Positions 12,127-23,729 are shown, numbered from the stretch's first letter. The stretch: 64,000 nt of DNA from Polychytrium aggregatum (GCF_025602895.1 NW_026516336.1:46970-110969); one strand, 5' to 3'. The notes: generated by a model from the sequence alone, not told the origin. Numbers and translations: made by a program.

Positions 12127-13329
12127 GTTGCGATCTCACCCGATGGCAAGTGGATCGCCTCAAGTTCCGGGTCACCACTTGGCTCTAGCGGTAATGCCAT
12201 CAAAGTGTGGGATGCGACCACGGGTCAGCTAAAGCTCACTCTTGTGGGACACATGGATTATGTGTTTTGCGTGGCCACCTCCCCGGACGGCAAATCGATT
12301 GTCTCTGGCTCAGATGACAAGACCATCAAGATGTGGAATGCTACCACGGGCCAGCTGAAGCACACTCTCGAAGGCCACACAGACAGTGTGCTCTCCGTGA
12401 CATTCTCTCCTGATGGCAAGTCAATATTCTCTGGCTCGGGTGACAAGACCATCAAGATTTGGGATTCTACTACCGGCCAGCTGCATTCACGAAAGGGACA
12501 CAGAGGCTATGTGAAATCAACAGCCGTCTCGCCCAATGGCAAGTGGATTGTCTCCGGCTCTCGCGACAAGACCATCAAGATGTGGGATGCCACCACTGGC
12601 CAGCTGAAGCACACTCTCGAAGGGCATCAAGGCAGTGTGCTTTCCGTGACATTCTCTCCTGATGGCCGGTCAATCGTCTCAGGCTCTCGTGACAAAACTA
12701 TCAAGGTGTGGGATACTACCACCGGCCAGCTGAAACAGACCTTGGAGGGACACAGGAGAGAAGTGAACTCTGTTGCCATCTCGCCCAATGGCGAGTGGAT
12801 TATATCTGGCTCTGAAGACACAACGATCATAATTTGGGATGTTGTCACCGGTCAGCTGAAGCAAAATCTTGAAGGGCACGTGGCTGGTGTGAGCTCCGTG
12901 GCCATCTCTCCCGATGGTGACGCAATTGTATCTGGCTACGCTGATGGGACTATCAAAGTGTGGGATGCGACCACGAGCCAGCTAAAACACACCCTTGAAG
13001 GACACAAGAGTGGTGTACACTCTGTAGGGTTCTCCCCCGAAGGAAAGTCCATCCGATCCCGTGACTGGAATAATGGTCAATTCCTCTGGGTTCTTCAGGA
13101 TGATCGCTGGATTTGTTCCGAAGAAATTTCTGCCAATATTCTTCCTCAATCCAGCGTCTCTTCCTCCGACGAGTGGGTCGAAATCAACGACTCACCTCAA
13201 TGGATCCACCACCGTCACCACCCCGTCAAAGTCCCTCACTCGCTCTTTCATGATTGGGATATCCGGGCGCTCACGTTAATGGGTGGACTTGCGATGGTCA
13301 AGTCTGCCCCCCCCTTATCATCGTGGTGA
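12127..13329 (+). CDS. WD40 beta-propeller part of the same NLR-like gene
   Basis: Directly after the TAG at 12124-12126 the frame continues V-A-I-S-P-D-G-K-W and runs through about eight WD40 repeats to 13329. Each repeat has the pattern G-H ... V-x-S-V-x-x-S-P-D-G-K-x-I-V-S-G-S-x-D-K-T-I-K-x-W-D-x-T-T-G-Q-L-K. Several repeats (for example around 12361-12450 and 12611-12700) are nearly identical at DNA level. High repeat identity is a known property of fungal NWD genes, where it allows repeat shuffling and diversification of recognition. The first in-frame ATG after the stop is at 12205, so a separate protein is possible, but the clean match to the upstream frame says it was one gene. Confidence 0.85.
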   Translation, partial: VAISPDGKWIASSSGSPLGSSGNAIKVWDATTGQLKLTLVGHMDYVFCVATSPDGKSIVSGSDDKTIKMWNATTGQLKHTLEGHTDSVLSVTFSPDGKSIFSGSGDKTIKIWDSTTGQLHSRKGHRGYVKSTAVSPNGKWIVSGSRDKTIKMWDATTGQLKHTLEGHQGSVLSVTFSPDGRSIVSGSRDKTIKVWDTTTGQLKQTLEGHRREVNSVAISPNGEWIISGSEDTTIIIWDVVTGQLKQNLEGHVAGVSSVAISPDGDAIVSGYADGTIKVWDATTSQLKHTLEGHKSGVHSVGFSPEGKSIRSRDWNNGQFLWVLQDDRWICSEEISANILPQSSVSSSDEWVEINDSPQWIHHRHHPVKVPHSLFHDWDIRALTLMGGLAMVKSAPPLSSW

Positions 13330-13907
13330 GTTGGTTTTGCTCATTTTCCGTATTCTGGTTCTCGACTGACACCTCCACCCCCTCTCCTCAGCCGATATAT
13401 CCGACTCTCTAGTTGCCCTTGGAGAAGATATGAATGATGCTGAGCTTGGCCTAGCCTCTTCGGGTTGCAGAAGAGAGGGCACACATTTATTCAGAACGAA
13501 ACACAAGATTACGATGAAAGAGAGGACTGGGTGCCGAGCCATCTGCTTCAGTTTGTTCGATACGTGAGGAACAGATCGTGGTCAGGATGATCATGGAGAT
13601 TGCAGTGGTAGAGCTGATTGCTGGTGGCGGTCAGCATGGCTGCGTATGAACCAAGAGGAAGCGGACAATGCAAGGGGCGGAGCCCTTGGGGGCGAAAGTG
13701 AGAACAGACATACGATGGATGCACCGAATCAGACAATTTCCAATTCCGTTCTTTGCACGACAGCTCGTCATGCCCAAAATGAAACGAGTCGTACCGATTG
13801 AGGTATAGACCGTTGCTCACAAGATGCCTCCGGCAGAAGGGAATCTGTCCGGTGGTCGTCTCTGGTGGTGGATGAATTGCTCGAAATAATCCCGCGCCTG
13901 AAGCAAT
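13330..13907. other. intergenic, nothing recognised
   Basis: Only short frames without domain similarity are present. A 90-codon minus-strand frame at 13548-13820 has no splice context or family resemblance and is not counted as a gene. Confidence 0.4.
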
Positions 13908-14283
13908 CCGCCAGCAAATCCTCCTCCATCTGGCGAAGACGACCGATGCCGGTCGTCTTGGGGCACAGTTCCAGCTAGCCGAATGCTATAACGTTGCAGT
14001 CGGTGTCAACCAAGACGTCAAGATAGCTGCCGGACTGTATCAAGCAAAGATGGACGATGCCATGTTGTATTCCTCCAAGGTGGCTCTCTTTCATTGACTA
14101 TTATGCTGAGTAGAGCAACCTGTCCACCGATCCAATGATCAAACCCATCGCCACGCACATGGTTGGCTGGATACACTACCTCGGCCGAGGACACCGACGC
14201 TGCCGTCTTGTGGTATCGCAAATCCGCCGACCAAAGCTTGCCACGGGCGATCGATTCTCTTGAGCAATTCGGCAAGTGGCCTT
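13908..14283 (+). pseudogene. Sel1-like repeat pseudogene (decayed fourth copy)
   Basis: Three separate pieces align in order to the Sel1 paralogues of this window: F-Q-L-A-E-C-Y-N-V-A-V-G-V-N-Q-D-V-K (about 13970-14025), M-I-K-P-I-A-T-H-M-V-G-W-I-H-Y-L-G-R-G (about 14130-14190) and D-A-A-V-L-W-Y-R-K-S-A-D-Q (about 14195-14235, ending E-Q-F-G-K-W). Large internal blocks are deleted and the frame changes between pieces. No functional protein can be made. Confidence 0.8.
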
Positions 14284-15343
14284 GGTCTCGAGGCCCTCCG
14301 AACGTCGTCTCCCAAATGCTGTGCGGCGACAGACGACACAGGCGAGCACAACACTACAAGCAGAGCATTCAGGCAAACGACATCCAATACAAGCATTAGA
14401 TTGTTAGACCCCTTGGGCTGTCAAATGGCTTCGATAGAGTGGTGAAATATGAAAGTGTCTATCCCTGTCCTTCAGTATATCTCGGTACCGATACAAAGGG
14501 GATTCGTCGACAAGTGAAACCGAGGCTACGGCTCCTGGAAGCCATGGATAGGACCGAGCAATCATATCTAATCAAAGACAGCAGTCCATCGTGGATAATA
14601 CTCTTGCCTCATCTTTACCCTGAAGGCCGCCCCGTTGCTGGCCAAGTTGCACCGACACTTCTTATCGAATTGGGACTGGATCAAAAACTGGACGCAGGTT
14701 TTAGAGTCTAGGCCGCCGAGACACATGATTTTCGGATGGCATCGCCCCAAGTAGTGAATGGCTCTCCCCTGCGAGATTTATGGGCCGTTGCGAACTCTCT
14801 GGTGCCGAATAGTGTATTGGTTGGTATCGAGTCTACAGCGTCGGAGCGGGCGGTTTATAGTGATGCTGTGTGGACTTGGATATATGAGCCACCGGTCCTC
14901 CTCCTCCACTTTCTCCCTTTCTCCAGTATCTCAGCGTCGCTCTAGTCGGAAGGTGCCTGGCTCCGTATCTACCCTTCTGTCCCCAAATGCTTCGCCCACA
15001 GCCGGGCTGGCCTTCCTCGCGGAGCACGCATCACAATCTGCTCAGTATCCTCTTTCTCAGCACTATTTCTGTTCTGGTCAGGCATGTCGGTCTGGTCGAT
15101 CTTGTCGGTCTGGTCAATTCTGATGCTCACTCTGGCGTTGCGACCAGCCAGCGCGATGCCGGAAGTTTGCATTTTGAAGCGGCCGTTGCCACAACACTGC
15201 TTCGGGCGAGAGAGAGAGAGCCATCGGTCGAGACTATTGGGTGGTATGGTATCGGTCAGTACTATTCAGCTCATCGACGACGGCTAAACTGAACCAATCC
15301 CTCAGACGGATCACAATAGCACATCCGCCTTGCGCCTCACCTT
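14284..15343. other. intergenic, no supported gene
   Basis: A few frames of 60-120 codons occur on both strands but none has a recognisable domain or consistent splice sites. The right part is the 3' flank of the velvet gene. Confidence 0.4.
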
Positions 15344-16812
15344 TCAATCGTCGTCCTGGTACGGTCTTCGAACGATTTTGATGACGCCCTGGTCGATGAG
15401 ACAGCGGGCAAGCTGGCTCATATCTAGATTGGCGGGAACAGGGTGTAGGGTGGAAAGTGTGCGAGGCAGTCAGCGATTGGAATTCCTTGCTTGTATTCAT
15501 GTCTCCCCCTCACAGGACGACTGCCACGGTTAAACTGTGGGAGAGTGGGCCCAGCAGTCTCCTTGGCCAACAAACCGAGCCGCGGGGATGGCGCCCAGAT
15601 CCCCGGTCGACCTCCCCCCCCACCTCGGCCACCGGGCCGCCCCAACAGGCCCGACAGGCCTCCAGGCACAGCATATCCCGCTCGAGCATACCAGAAAATT
15701 CCCTCCTGTTGGGAGACTGGAAGACCGAGGATGTGACCGACGAGCCCCTGACGGGAATGGGAAAGGCATTGTGGCTGTGGAATGTGAGGGAGGGAGTTCC
15801 AAGTCGTCCGTCGAGGCACACAAGCAGAGGGAGAAATTCGGGAATGGCGGGTGTCAGTGCAGATCTCGATCGATATCATCCAACGGATCGGAAACGAGTA
15901 GGCTGGCCCTCTTAATGACGGATCGCAGGCCGGCGACGGTGTGCTCAAGCCACGCATGGACAGGGGCATGGTAAACGTAGCTCGGTAAGGCCGAGGGTCC
16001 CGACGAAAGCGACTCGTGTAAATGACAGCCGCGAACCAGCCAAGATGACAACAGCCATCAAAGAGGATAGCAACAGCAATCAGAGCGGATGGCGACAGAA
16101 ATCAAATGAGATGACAACAACAATCAAAGGGGATGACAGCAGCGATCAAAGGGGATGACACCTGTGCGGGAGGCGACTCGAACCCGCTGCCCTGGCTAGG
16201 GCGAGGCGGGCCCAATCCTCTGTGGATACGTACAGCTTTAGATCCACCAGATGGAACCGGAGGCGGAAGGGTCCTTCGCCCCGGACGTTCAGGTTGTTGA
16301 AGACGAAAAAGACGCCCGGTCGTCCCTCGGTATCGCGAGCGTAAATGCTCTCGGAGACGGTTTGTCCAAAGAGCGCTGGCGGAGGCAGCCCAGCTTCGCC
16401 ATTCAGGTTGCCGGCAAGCGGCTCCACTGCTTCCGGGAAGAGCTCAGCATGAACTACAAAGCGGTGGGGTGCAGCAAAGGCAGGATGTGCGCTGTGGCAG
16501 CAGGCGGTCATGCCGATCGAGGGAGAGAGAAGGGGGCAGCCTTAATGCTTTGCTGCGTCTCTTTGCTGTCCACCAGACGCCCCAAACGCTCCAGCATCCC
16601 GGATGCGAGCACCCCCTCTCCCACAAACCACAAGCGGGCACCCACCTATTGTTGAATGTCACTCCACTCTGGTCTGTGAAGACAAGTCTCAAGATTGGCA
16701 CAGGGCTGACGGAGCAGCTGGCCGCCGTGGGGATGCACCTCGGGGTGCGCTCTGGGTCGGGCTGGTCGATGATGATGAGGCTATACTCGCCAAGAGGATC
16801 ACCGTCTCCAAC
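15344..16812 (-). CDS. velvet-domain regulator (5' exon not located)
   Basis: Four exons in phase on the minus strand: 16812-16646, 16491-16234, 15774-15692 and 15423-15344, giving 195 residues. They cover the velvet fold in order: E-Y-S-L-I-I-I-D-Q-P near the start, F-V-V-H-A-E-L-F, G-V-F-F-V-F-N-N-L-N-V-R-G-E-G-P-F-R-L-R-F in the middle, then V-T-S-S-V-F-Q-S-P and the C-terminal Q-L-A-R-C-L-I-D-Q-G-V-I-K-I-V-R-R. Velvet proteins are fungal DNA-binding regulators with an NF-kB-like fold that link development and secondary metabolism. A TAG sits just before codon 1 of the first exon shown, so a 5' exon ending in phase 0 must lie upstream; 18816-19514 is a possible but distant candidate. The third intron (16233-15775) contains a minisatellite. 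Confidence 0.82.
16044..16153. repeat. 22-bp minisatellite, five copies, in a velvet intron
   Basis: Five consecutive 22-base units with a consensus close to GATGACAACAGCAATCAAAGGG, each diverged by a few bases, followed by the start of a sixth. They lie inside the large third intron of the velvet gene. Confidence 0.8.
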
Positions 16813-18815
16813 CTAAGAGGAAAGCAGGAGATGCATCCATCAGCGCCGTGATATCAGAAGCTGAGCAGGGGGATCGTGAGGGGCTATCGAGGCGAGACTC
16901 GGTGACTGCGTCCCGAATGGCGCGATGAGCGCCGGAATGATGGAGCTCTCTGCTCAGTTTCCGGCATCCGCGCAAAGGGGCTGCAGAGGCTTTAACCGAT
17001 GTGGGGGGGGAAGTAGAGAGCCGGTTCCGGTGCAGGTTGATGCAGTGCATGCAACAAGAGGGTCGGAAAAATAAAGATGGAGACCAAGGCACAAACGAGA
17101 GACGAACCTGGAGATAGTCAGGCCGTGGGCCAGAGCACAACATAGCGGCAGGGTCGAGCAGCTGGCTGTTCCAGTTTGGCGAGGGAGACTGGCGGCACCA
17201 CCGAAATTCTGTTAGCGGCCCCAGCAAGCAACGGGATGGGCTGGGTCGGCAAGGCTGCAGGGGGGGGGCAGGCGCGGGTTGGTAGCAGAGAGGAGGCGCT
17301 GTGCCGAGCGACCGGGATGGTGAAGCGCCAGCCGGCACCACCCGAGCGACGGCACTGATGCATCGCTGCCGGAGAGGCGCAGGGTCCTGCTTATCGCTTG
17401 GTGCGGTTGGGTTGGGGGGGGGAAGTGCTCGAGCGCATGGCCATCGAGGAGCCGCCGACCAGCCGGCCGGAGTATGCACATACCGCAGATGGAGTTGGCG
17501 GAGCCTTGGGCGATGCCGGCATGACTTGGTGATGGTTGAGGTACCCGTGTTTATGGATGAGCATGGGCAAGACGATGCAGAGCCGAATATGTGGCCAAGA
17601 TATACCCCAGCTGGTCACTCTCCACCGCCGATGGGTATCCAACTTGCAAACATGCATGGGGGCTCGCCACCCAGGCCGCTTCGGCTCGGAGATGCATACA
17701 TCCGTGCCCGCATCCGCTCTCACGCGCAGGGCTCATGACATGGGTGTATTCATGAACCTCGCTTGCTATGCACATTCCATCGGCAGGCGGCTCAGTGTGT
17801 CGCCGCATGGTATCTCTGTCGCAACTTGTCCCTAGCCAAGGCGGCGAGATGTCGAGAGCGTTGGACAATAGCGCCGAGATTCCCGTCGCTGCCGCCGTGG
17901 GTGCGGTACAAACTGTCAATCCGACAAGACAGCCGAGCATATCGCTTGGATACACCTGTCTCGTGGGTATCAGGCCTGGCGACTTTACGGACGTGGTCCT
18001 GATCTTTGCGTCGAATAGGACGCAGGCTCGATCGCAACGGCGAGGCCGAAGCAAGATGGGGGATCCGAGAGTGCTCGGCCTGATACCCTTGGCTTTCAAG
18101 CTCGGGGCACTGCTTGCCTTGGGGCCGCTCGCCGGCGGGCTGTGCTACACTTGTGCCATATGCCGAGGCAGTGCATGAACTTGCTTCCAGGAGGGGTCGG
18201 AAAGTTGCACACGCTTCCTCCGTGCTTGGGCTTGGGCTTGGATGGACTGGGTGAGCGGGGTGGACTGGGTGGATTGAATGTATGCCTCCCCACCGTTGAG
18301 GCATGTGGCTCCTGCCCTGCGGTCCAGCGACGCAAATAAGGGATACCATGTTGGTGTAAGAGGGGCGACAGGGTATGCGGTGTCTCCAGGCAAGGGGGTC
18401 ACAGCCGCTTGTTCGGGCTCGCCATGACGGCAAGTTCGGCTGATGAACGGCGCACCCCAAGTCGATGCGTAGCCGCCAGTCTGCCGCTAAAATCGGAATC
18501 TTTGGTCATTTGGACGAACCTGAGTCTCCGGATGTGGGTGGGAGATGGATGCCTCGCGGTTTGGCATCTCCGAGCTGCCTGGCGTGCAGGGCAAGTATTG
18601 ATCAAGGGTTGGGATGTGAGGAGTAGGTCGCTCCATATCCTCGATCGTAGCCATAAACTTTTTCACGAAGCAGAGGTGTCAGCCCAAACGAACCCGTCAG
18701 TGACCGAGTCCAGCGATTCCTCAAGATTCGCTCTGGATCTGGTCTGTTGCTGTGCATCGAACAGTGGTCAATGCTCGATCTGAAGGAGGGTTGGGGGCTG
18801 TGAGGCTGAGCTTAC
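16813..18815. other. region between velvet exons and the 19 kb frame
   Basis: No convincing exon was found. It may be a long first intron of the velvet gene or intergenic DNA. A minus-strand frame of 226 codons at 16799-17479 is rich in Pro, Ser and Cys, overlaps the supported velvet exon in another frame, and is not accepted. Confidence 0.35.
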
Positions 18816-19514
18816 CAGGGGATGATCTCTGCTGAATGTGCAAAGAACGGGCTCGCTTTGATAAGGAGCAGCGCAAGTACACCAGCTCCTACTGGCACTG
18901 GTGCTGATAGCACCGCCGGCAGCGATATCAGTAGCGATGTTGATGTTGTCGCCGCAACTGGTTTTATCGGGTTGGCAAGCTGTCATGTGTCCCTCGAATG
19001 CAAGTATCTGCTCAGGGTGGTTGTTCAGAAGCTGCCACACCAGAGGATCGATAAACTCAGGACCAAGCGAGCCTCCAGAGCCAGGGTGCGCAACAGCATC
19101 TGTTGGCGAATGCAGGACGGTCGTGGCGTCCCAGGACAGGCTCGGCGACATTCCGGGAGAACAGGCAGATAGGGCACGGAAAGCCATCTCCGAGTTGCCG
19201 TCTTCTGCGCTTTCAATAAGCTTAGGCGAGCCCGAAATGGGGTTGGGCGACCAAGGACCAAAGCTGGCAGAGAAGTCGTTGTCATGGTCGCCCGAGTGAG
19301 GCCCTGAGAGGACAGCGACAAAGTCCAAGATATCTGCCCCGAGTCCCGGTGAGCCAGTATCGCAGTACTCGCCTGCAACCGTGACTGCACCGTCGCAACT
19401 GCTGTCAGAGAACACGGCCCCGGGGCCGTCATCGGGACAGGCCGGCAAGACGGGGTGAAGCAGGGTGTCGCCTTGGATGCCGTTGGGGTCTTCTTGGCTT
19501 TGCTGTTGGCCCAT
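18816..19514 (-). CDS. hypothetical protein exon, Ser/Asp/Gly-rich
   Basis: An open frame from the ATG at 19514 (M-G-Q-Q-Q-S-Q) for 233 codons, ending at a good donor GTAAGC in phase 0. Composition is acidic and low-complexity, with no domain recognised. The exon ends in the phase that the velvet acceptor at 16812 requires, so it could encode an N-terminal extension of that protein. The implied intron of about 2 kb is far longer than its neighbours, so the link is speculative. Confidence 0.35.
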
Positions 19515-19670
19515 TTTCGCTGCGGGAAAGCAGTGCAGACTCGATTTCGGCTTCGGGATGCGGTTCCGCTTCGCTGACCGGTTGGCGATCCGCACCGTGG
19601 TTGCTTTTGGTCGGTCGTGAGCACAGTGATGAGCTTCGGGGACTCTGGCTCTTGCTTCGGCCTGAGACAA

Positions 19671-20694
19671 CAGACGGAGAGAAGGAAAGCAACGGTTTCA
19701 GCCGGCGTCGATGATCTGGTGCAGGACTGCCCAGAAGTCTCCCGACCGACGCTGTGAAGGAGATCTGGACAGGCAGCGTGCGAATGCTGATCCTTGCTTT
19801 GGCCGCAGGAATCAAGAGCCGCCCGATGGCCCACAGCGGCCGCCGTCGGTTCCTGCTCCGAGATGCGAGCGCAACAAACACATCGTCGCAGGCCTACTTC
19901 GCTTCGGGCAGCTTGTCGTTTGGGTATCGAGCTTGCCGCCGATCTTGCAGGAAATGTCTCCTCGCCAAAGGATGCGCAAGAGCAGCGTCGAGGCGGCGAT
20001 GGTCCTTGTCAACCCGCTTGACAGGTTTTGCACCGACATCGACAAGGGCAGGGTTCTGCTGTCCGGACGCTGCCGATGGCGATGAAATCACGGAGTGTCG
20101 TCGCTCGTCGGATATGCCATTGCGTCGTCGCTGGTCGGATATGCCATTGCGTCGTCGCTGGTCGGATATGCCACTGTGTCGTCAATGGACTGCCCAGATC
20201 GATTTCTGCGCCATAGTGTGCCCTGCGCTTGGCCCACTGCCGATATTCAGAGCCTTCTCGACCTGCTGCGATCGGGAACGTCAGAGCAGCTGTGCTCTTG
20301 GCCATCCCCTCGCCGGGTCAGCAATCCTTCGGGTCCAGACGCCGGCCGTCTGCGGCGAACGGCCGGGAACAGCAGGCCGATGCTGCTGAATACCAATCAC
20401 ACCTTCTGGTGCTGCCCGCCGCCCTCCGCTCCCAATCACAGCAGCATCGTTTGTTGGATGTGCAGGCCAGGAATGTGCCGTCGACGAAGCTCTTTCGGTC
20501 CTCCACTGCCATCGGCTCCGTCGACTCTCTGGTCTCTGTGCAATCGTCCCTCGACAACCTCCCAGCCAAACTCAACCCAGAGTATCGATTGAATTGATTG
20601 TCGCTGAGTCGTAACGCCTGTCGCTGTTTCCACTGGCCTGCTCCGACTCGCTGCCTCGACTGCCCTATCCAAACTCGCTGCACCGCCAAACCCC
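19671..20694. other. upstream region of the SHANK-like gene with a 27-bp repeat
   Basis: Frames are open on both strands but none has a domain. A plus-strand frame ending at 20597 (N-P-E-Y-R-L-N) looks compositionally reasonable and could be a terminal exon, but no partner exon was identified. A tandem repeat at 20098-20178 is listed separately. Confidence 0.35.
20098..20178. repeat. 27-bp tandem repeat, three copies
   Basis: Three consecutive 27-base units containing GTCGGATATGCCATTGCG. The last copy differs at two positions. The unit length is a multiple of three, but no accepted coding frame covers it. Confidence 0.75.
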
Positions 20695-23600
20695 ATGGCC
20701 GAAAGCTCAACCGCAACAGCAGCAGCAGCAGCGGGCACCTCAGCGCCTGCTCCGGCCGCACCGATAGTGGCAGCAGCCGCCCCCGTCCCGCTCGTCATCC
20801 GAGTGTCGATGCCGAATCTGGGTCTGCAGAAGGCCCTGCGGGTCAACAGCACCGACACCGTCTGGTCGCTCAAGCGGCAGGTGATGGACAAGCTGGCATC
20901 CGACGTGCGGGATTCGCTCAACTATGGCTTGTTTCTGCCCGGCGTGGCCGGCAAGATGGGCAAGTTTCTGGAGGAAAAGCGGGACATTGCCAGCTACGGG
21001 ATCGAAAATAACGTAAGCGGTGCGAGAAGGAGAGGAGGGATGGATCATCGGCCTGCTTCATCGATCCAGCCGCAGGCGGAGTGAAATGGGGGGGCTTTGG
21101 GTGTGTCGATGACTCCCCACGGCGCGGCACGGCGCTTCGACCGATCGATCGATCGATCGAGGCCGATTCTCAGATCCTCAACCATTCCCACAACCCCGTC
21201 AGCGGACGCTGGAGTTTGTGCCCAAGGCCAGAGCCCATGTCGCCAACTCCGAGGTTCTCGAGCCCAGCACCCTCAAAAAGGTCCAGAAAAAGTTCCTCGA
21301 GGACATTACCAAGGGCAACATCGAAAAGGTTGTCGAGAAGGGCCAGAAGGGCCTCGATCCAAACTTCTGGTCGGACAACGGCGGTAAGCTGGTCTGGTCT
21401 GGTCTGCTCTGGTCTGCTCGGCCCTGCGACATGTGTTCCTCCTCCTTTGCTGTTCTTTGCGCTCCTTGAGGGACCAAGCGATGCTGACCCTTGACGTTTG
21501 TGCTGCATTTGACGTTGGTGCTATTCGCCATCTCTGGTGATGACACACTTAACTGTCGGTCGGGCTGGTCTCGCGGCCTATGGATGTCTCCGGCTGTATG
21601 TGCGGTCCTGCAGATACATGCTTGAGCATGGCGGTCATGTTCAACGACCGCGAGATGATGGTCGTGCTCATGGAAAACGGCGCCTTTCTGGATTATCGTG
21701 TGAGCGAGAAGGACACCTGGAAGACCCCGCTCCACATTGCAGCCCACCACAACAAGGTCATTGGGCTCCAGGCGAGTATCGCTCCACAGACTCGGTAGTT
21801 CCGGATCAAGCTTGGCTCTGGACGAATACGAGCCCGGTGGCGCCCACTGCGATTGCGATGCTCCGGCTCTTTCTTTGGTCCAGCAGCACCGGCGACTTGC
21901 GCTGACCTTGTCTGCATCCACTTCCTTGTCGGTATCCGCTTCCACAGGCTCTGCTCGACTTTGGCGCCTGGGTCAACTGCGTCGATTCGCTGGGACTCAC
22001 TCCGCTGTGGTACGCCGTTGCAGGAAGCCACCTTGAGAGCGTCCAGAAGCTGCTGGCCGCCAAGGCCGACACCGAGATCTTTGATGACAATGGCAAGGGG
22101 CTGCTCCACCAGGTAACGGATGGAAAGATGGACTTACACTCTTGGTCATGTCCGCGGCAGCCGGTATGGTGAACGCTGGGTTCTGATGCGTTTCCGATAA
22201 TCTACCGGGACGACAACTGGGTCAATCTATTTGGGCGATCCGCCGGGAACAACACCACAGGCATGTCTCAACGACACCGGCTCGATCGCTGGTCTCCTCA
22301 TCGACTACGGCGCCAACATAGAGGCCACCAACAGCGCCGGAAACACCCCGCTCCATGTGGCCTGCAGCCGGAACTCGAGAGAATGCGCCCGCTGGCTGCT
22401 GATGCGCGGAGCCGACCGCACCAAGGTCAACAAATCGAGCCAGACGCCTCTGCAGGTCGCTGTGCTCTCGGGAAATCTCGAGCTGTTTGAGTTTGTCAAG
22501 GCATTTGACGAGAAGGACATTGGTGGGTGAACTTTGGTGCCAACAAGGCGATGGGAGACTCGCAGGATCCATGCTGTGCAAGTCGATGGGGCGGGGTGGC
22601 TCTCGCTGTCTGCACATGTGTGTGCTCGATCGCAGATTCCCACGCCTACTGATATGCCGGCTGATATGCCCGCTGCATCCTGTCCGACCTCCTTGCAGTC
22701 CCCAGGCCCCCCAACATGTTCAGCGAGGACGCTCCTCCCCTGCCTGTGCTGGCATCGCGCAATCATGGATCCGTTGGGGTCATCCCAAAGCTCCAGTCGC
22801 CATCCATCCGCTCGGCGCTCTCCTACAGCACGCTCTCGGATCACAGCCGCACCAACAGCGAGCTGCACACACCGATGGCCGGATATCAGAAACAGACCCT
22901 CCACGGGTCCATCCTAGGCGGCCTGCATGTCAAGGTTCCCTCCGGCCTCTCGGTCGAGGGCAGCTGCTCCAGCTTTGAGGAGTGCCAGCGCACCTCGACG
23001 ACAAACAAGATGGTCAAGTCCGGATCCTTGTCCTCGCTGGCCCCTGCGAGCGCCGAAAAGGCCCCTCGTCGCAAGTCCGGCATTCTCTCGGGCGGCTCTC
23101 CAGGCTCGGCTGTCGGCGGCTCAACCACCGCATTGAGTTCCCCGTCGACATCGGCAGCCTCGCAGAGCGAGCTCCCCAAGCGCCCGTCGTCGGTGTCGCA
23201 CGCTGCGACGCCATTGTCGATGCTGTCCAAGAAGCAGATGCAGCCAAGAGCCAACGTCCCGCCTCCCCCTGCCAGCCCCCCCAAGGCCGCCGTCAATCCA
23301 AACATTCCATCGCCGCCTCCACTGCCCGTCTCAGCCGATCCCGCACCACCACCACCGCCGCCGCCAGCCGTCCCGAGCCTCGCCAATGTTCCACCACCAC
23401 CGCCGCCGCCGATCGCCGAGGAGGCAGCGTTTGAGGCAGGCAAGATGCCGCGCCCCTTATCCAGCTCCAACGACTCGCTGCAGCAGTCCATGACGGACAT
23501 TACCACTCCGCTGAGTGCCGGGCCCCTGCCGTCGTCTGCGGGCTCGGTCGGCGTGGTGCTGGGCCGACTGCGCGACCTGATCAAAGCCCAACCGGCAGAC

Positions 23601-23729
23601 TCGGCAGTGCTGCTGGGCGAGTTCAGCAACTTTGAAGATATCTTCAAGGACATGGCCGAGCGGCTCGAAAAAGCCGAGCAGCACGTCCAAAAGCTCGAGG
23701 AGGAGCGCAAGAAGCTCGTGACGATCTGA
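20695..23729 (+). CDS. SHANK-like scaffold: SPN-type domain, ankyrin repeats, Pro-rich region
   Basis: Six exons join in phase: 20695-21012, 21203-21383, 21614-21771, 21948-22112, 22261-22522 and 22699-23729, giving 704 residues. After an Ala-rich start comes a ubiquitin-like domain with S-L-N-Y-G-L-F-L-P-G-V-A-G-K-M-G-K-F-L, then L-D-P-N-F-W and ankyrin repeats (G-A-F-L-D-Y-R; G-L-T-P-L-W-Y-A-V-A-G; I-D-Y-G-A-N-I-E-A-T-N-S-A-G-N-T-P-L-H; S-Q-T-P-L-Q-V-A-V-L-S-G-N-L-E-L). This order and these motifs match the SPN-ankyrin module of animal SHANK proteins, including D-A-L-N-Y-G-L-F and the linker to the first ankyrin repeat. The C-terminal half has polyproline tracts (actin-regulator or SH3/EVH1 ligands) and ends in a short coiled coil. 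No PDZ or SAM domain is seen. The third intron (21772-21947) has a GC donor. Confidence 0.85.

Noticed and set aside
16140-16215. Possible tRNA (GGTTCGAGTCG box on the minus strand)
   Set aside because: T-stem and acceptor do not pair, and the site is in the velvet exon/intron 3 region.
18142-18460. Small frames at 18.1-18.5 kb as further velvet exons
   Set aside because: No velvet-like motif and no phase-consistent splice pair was found.
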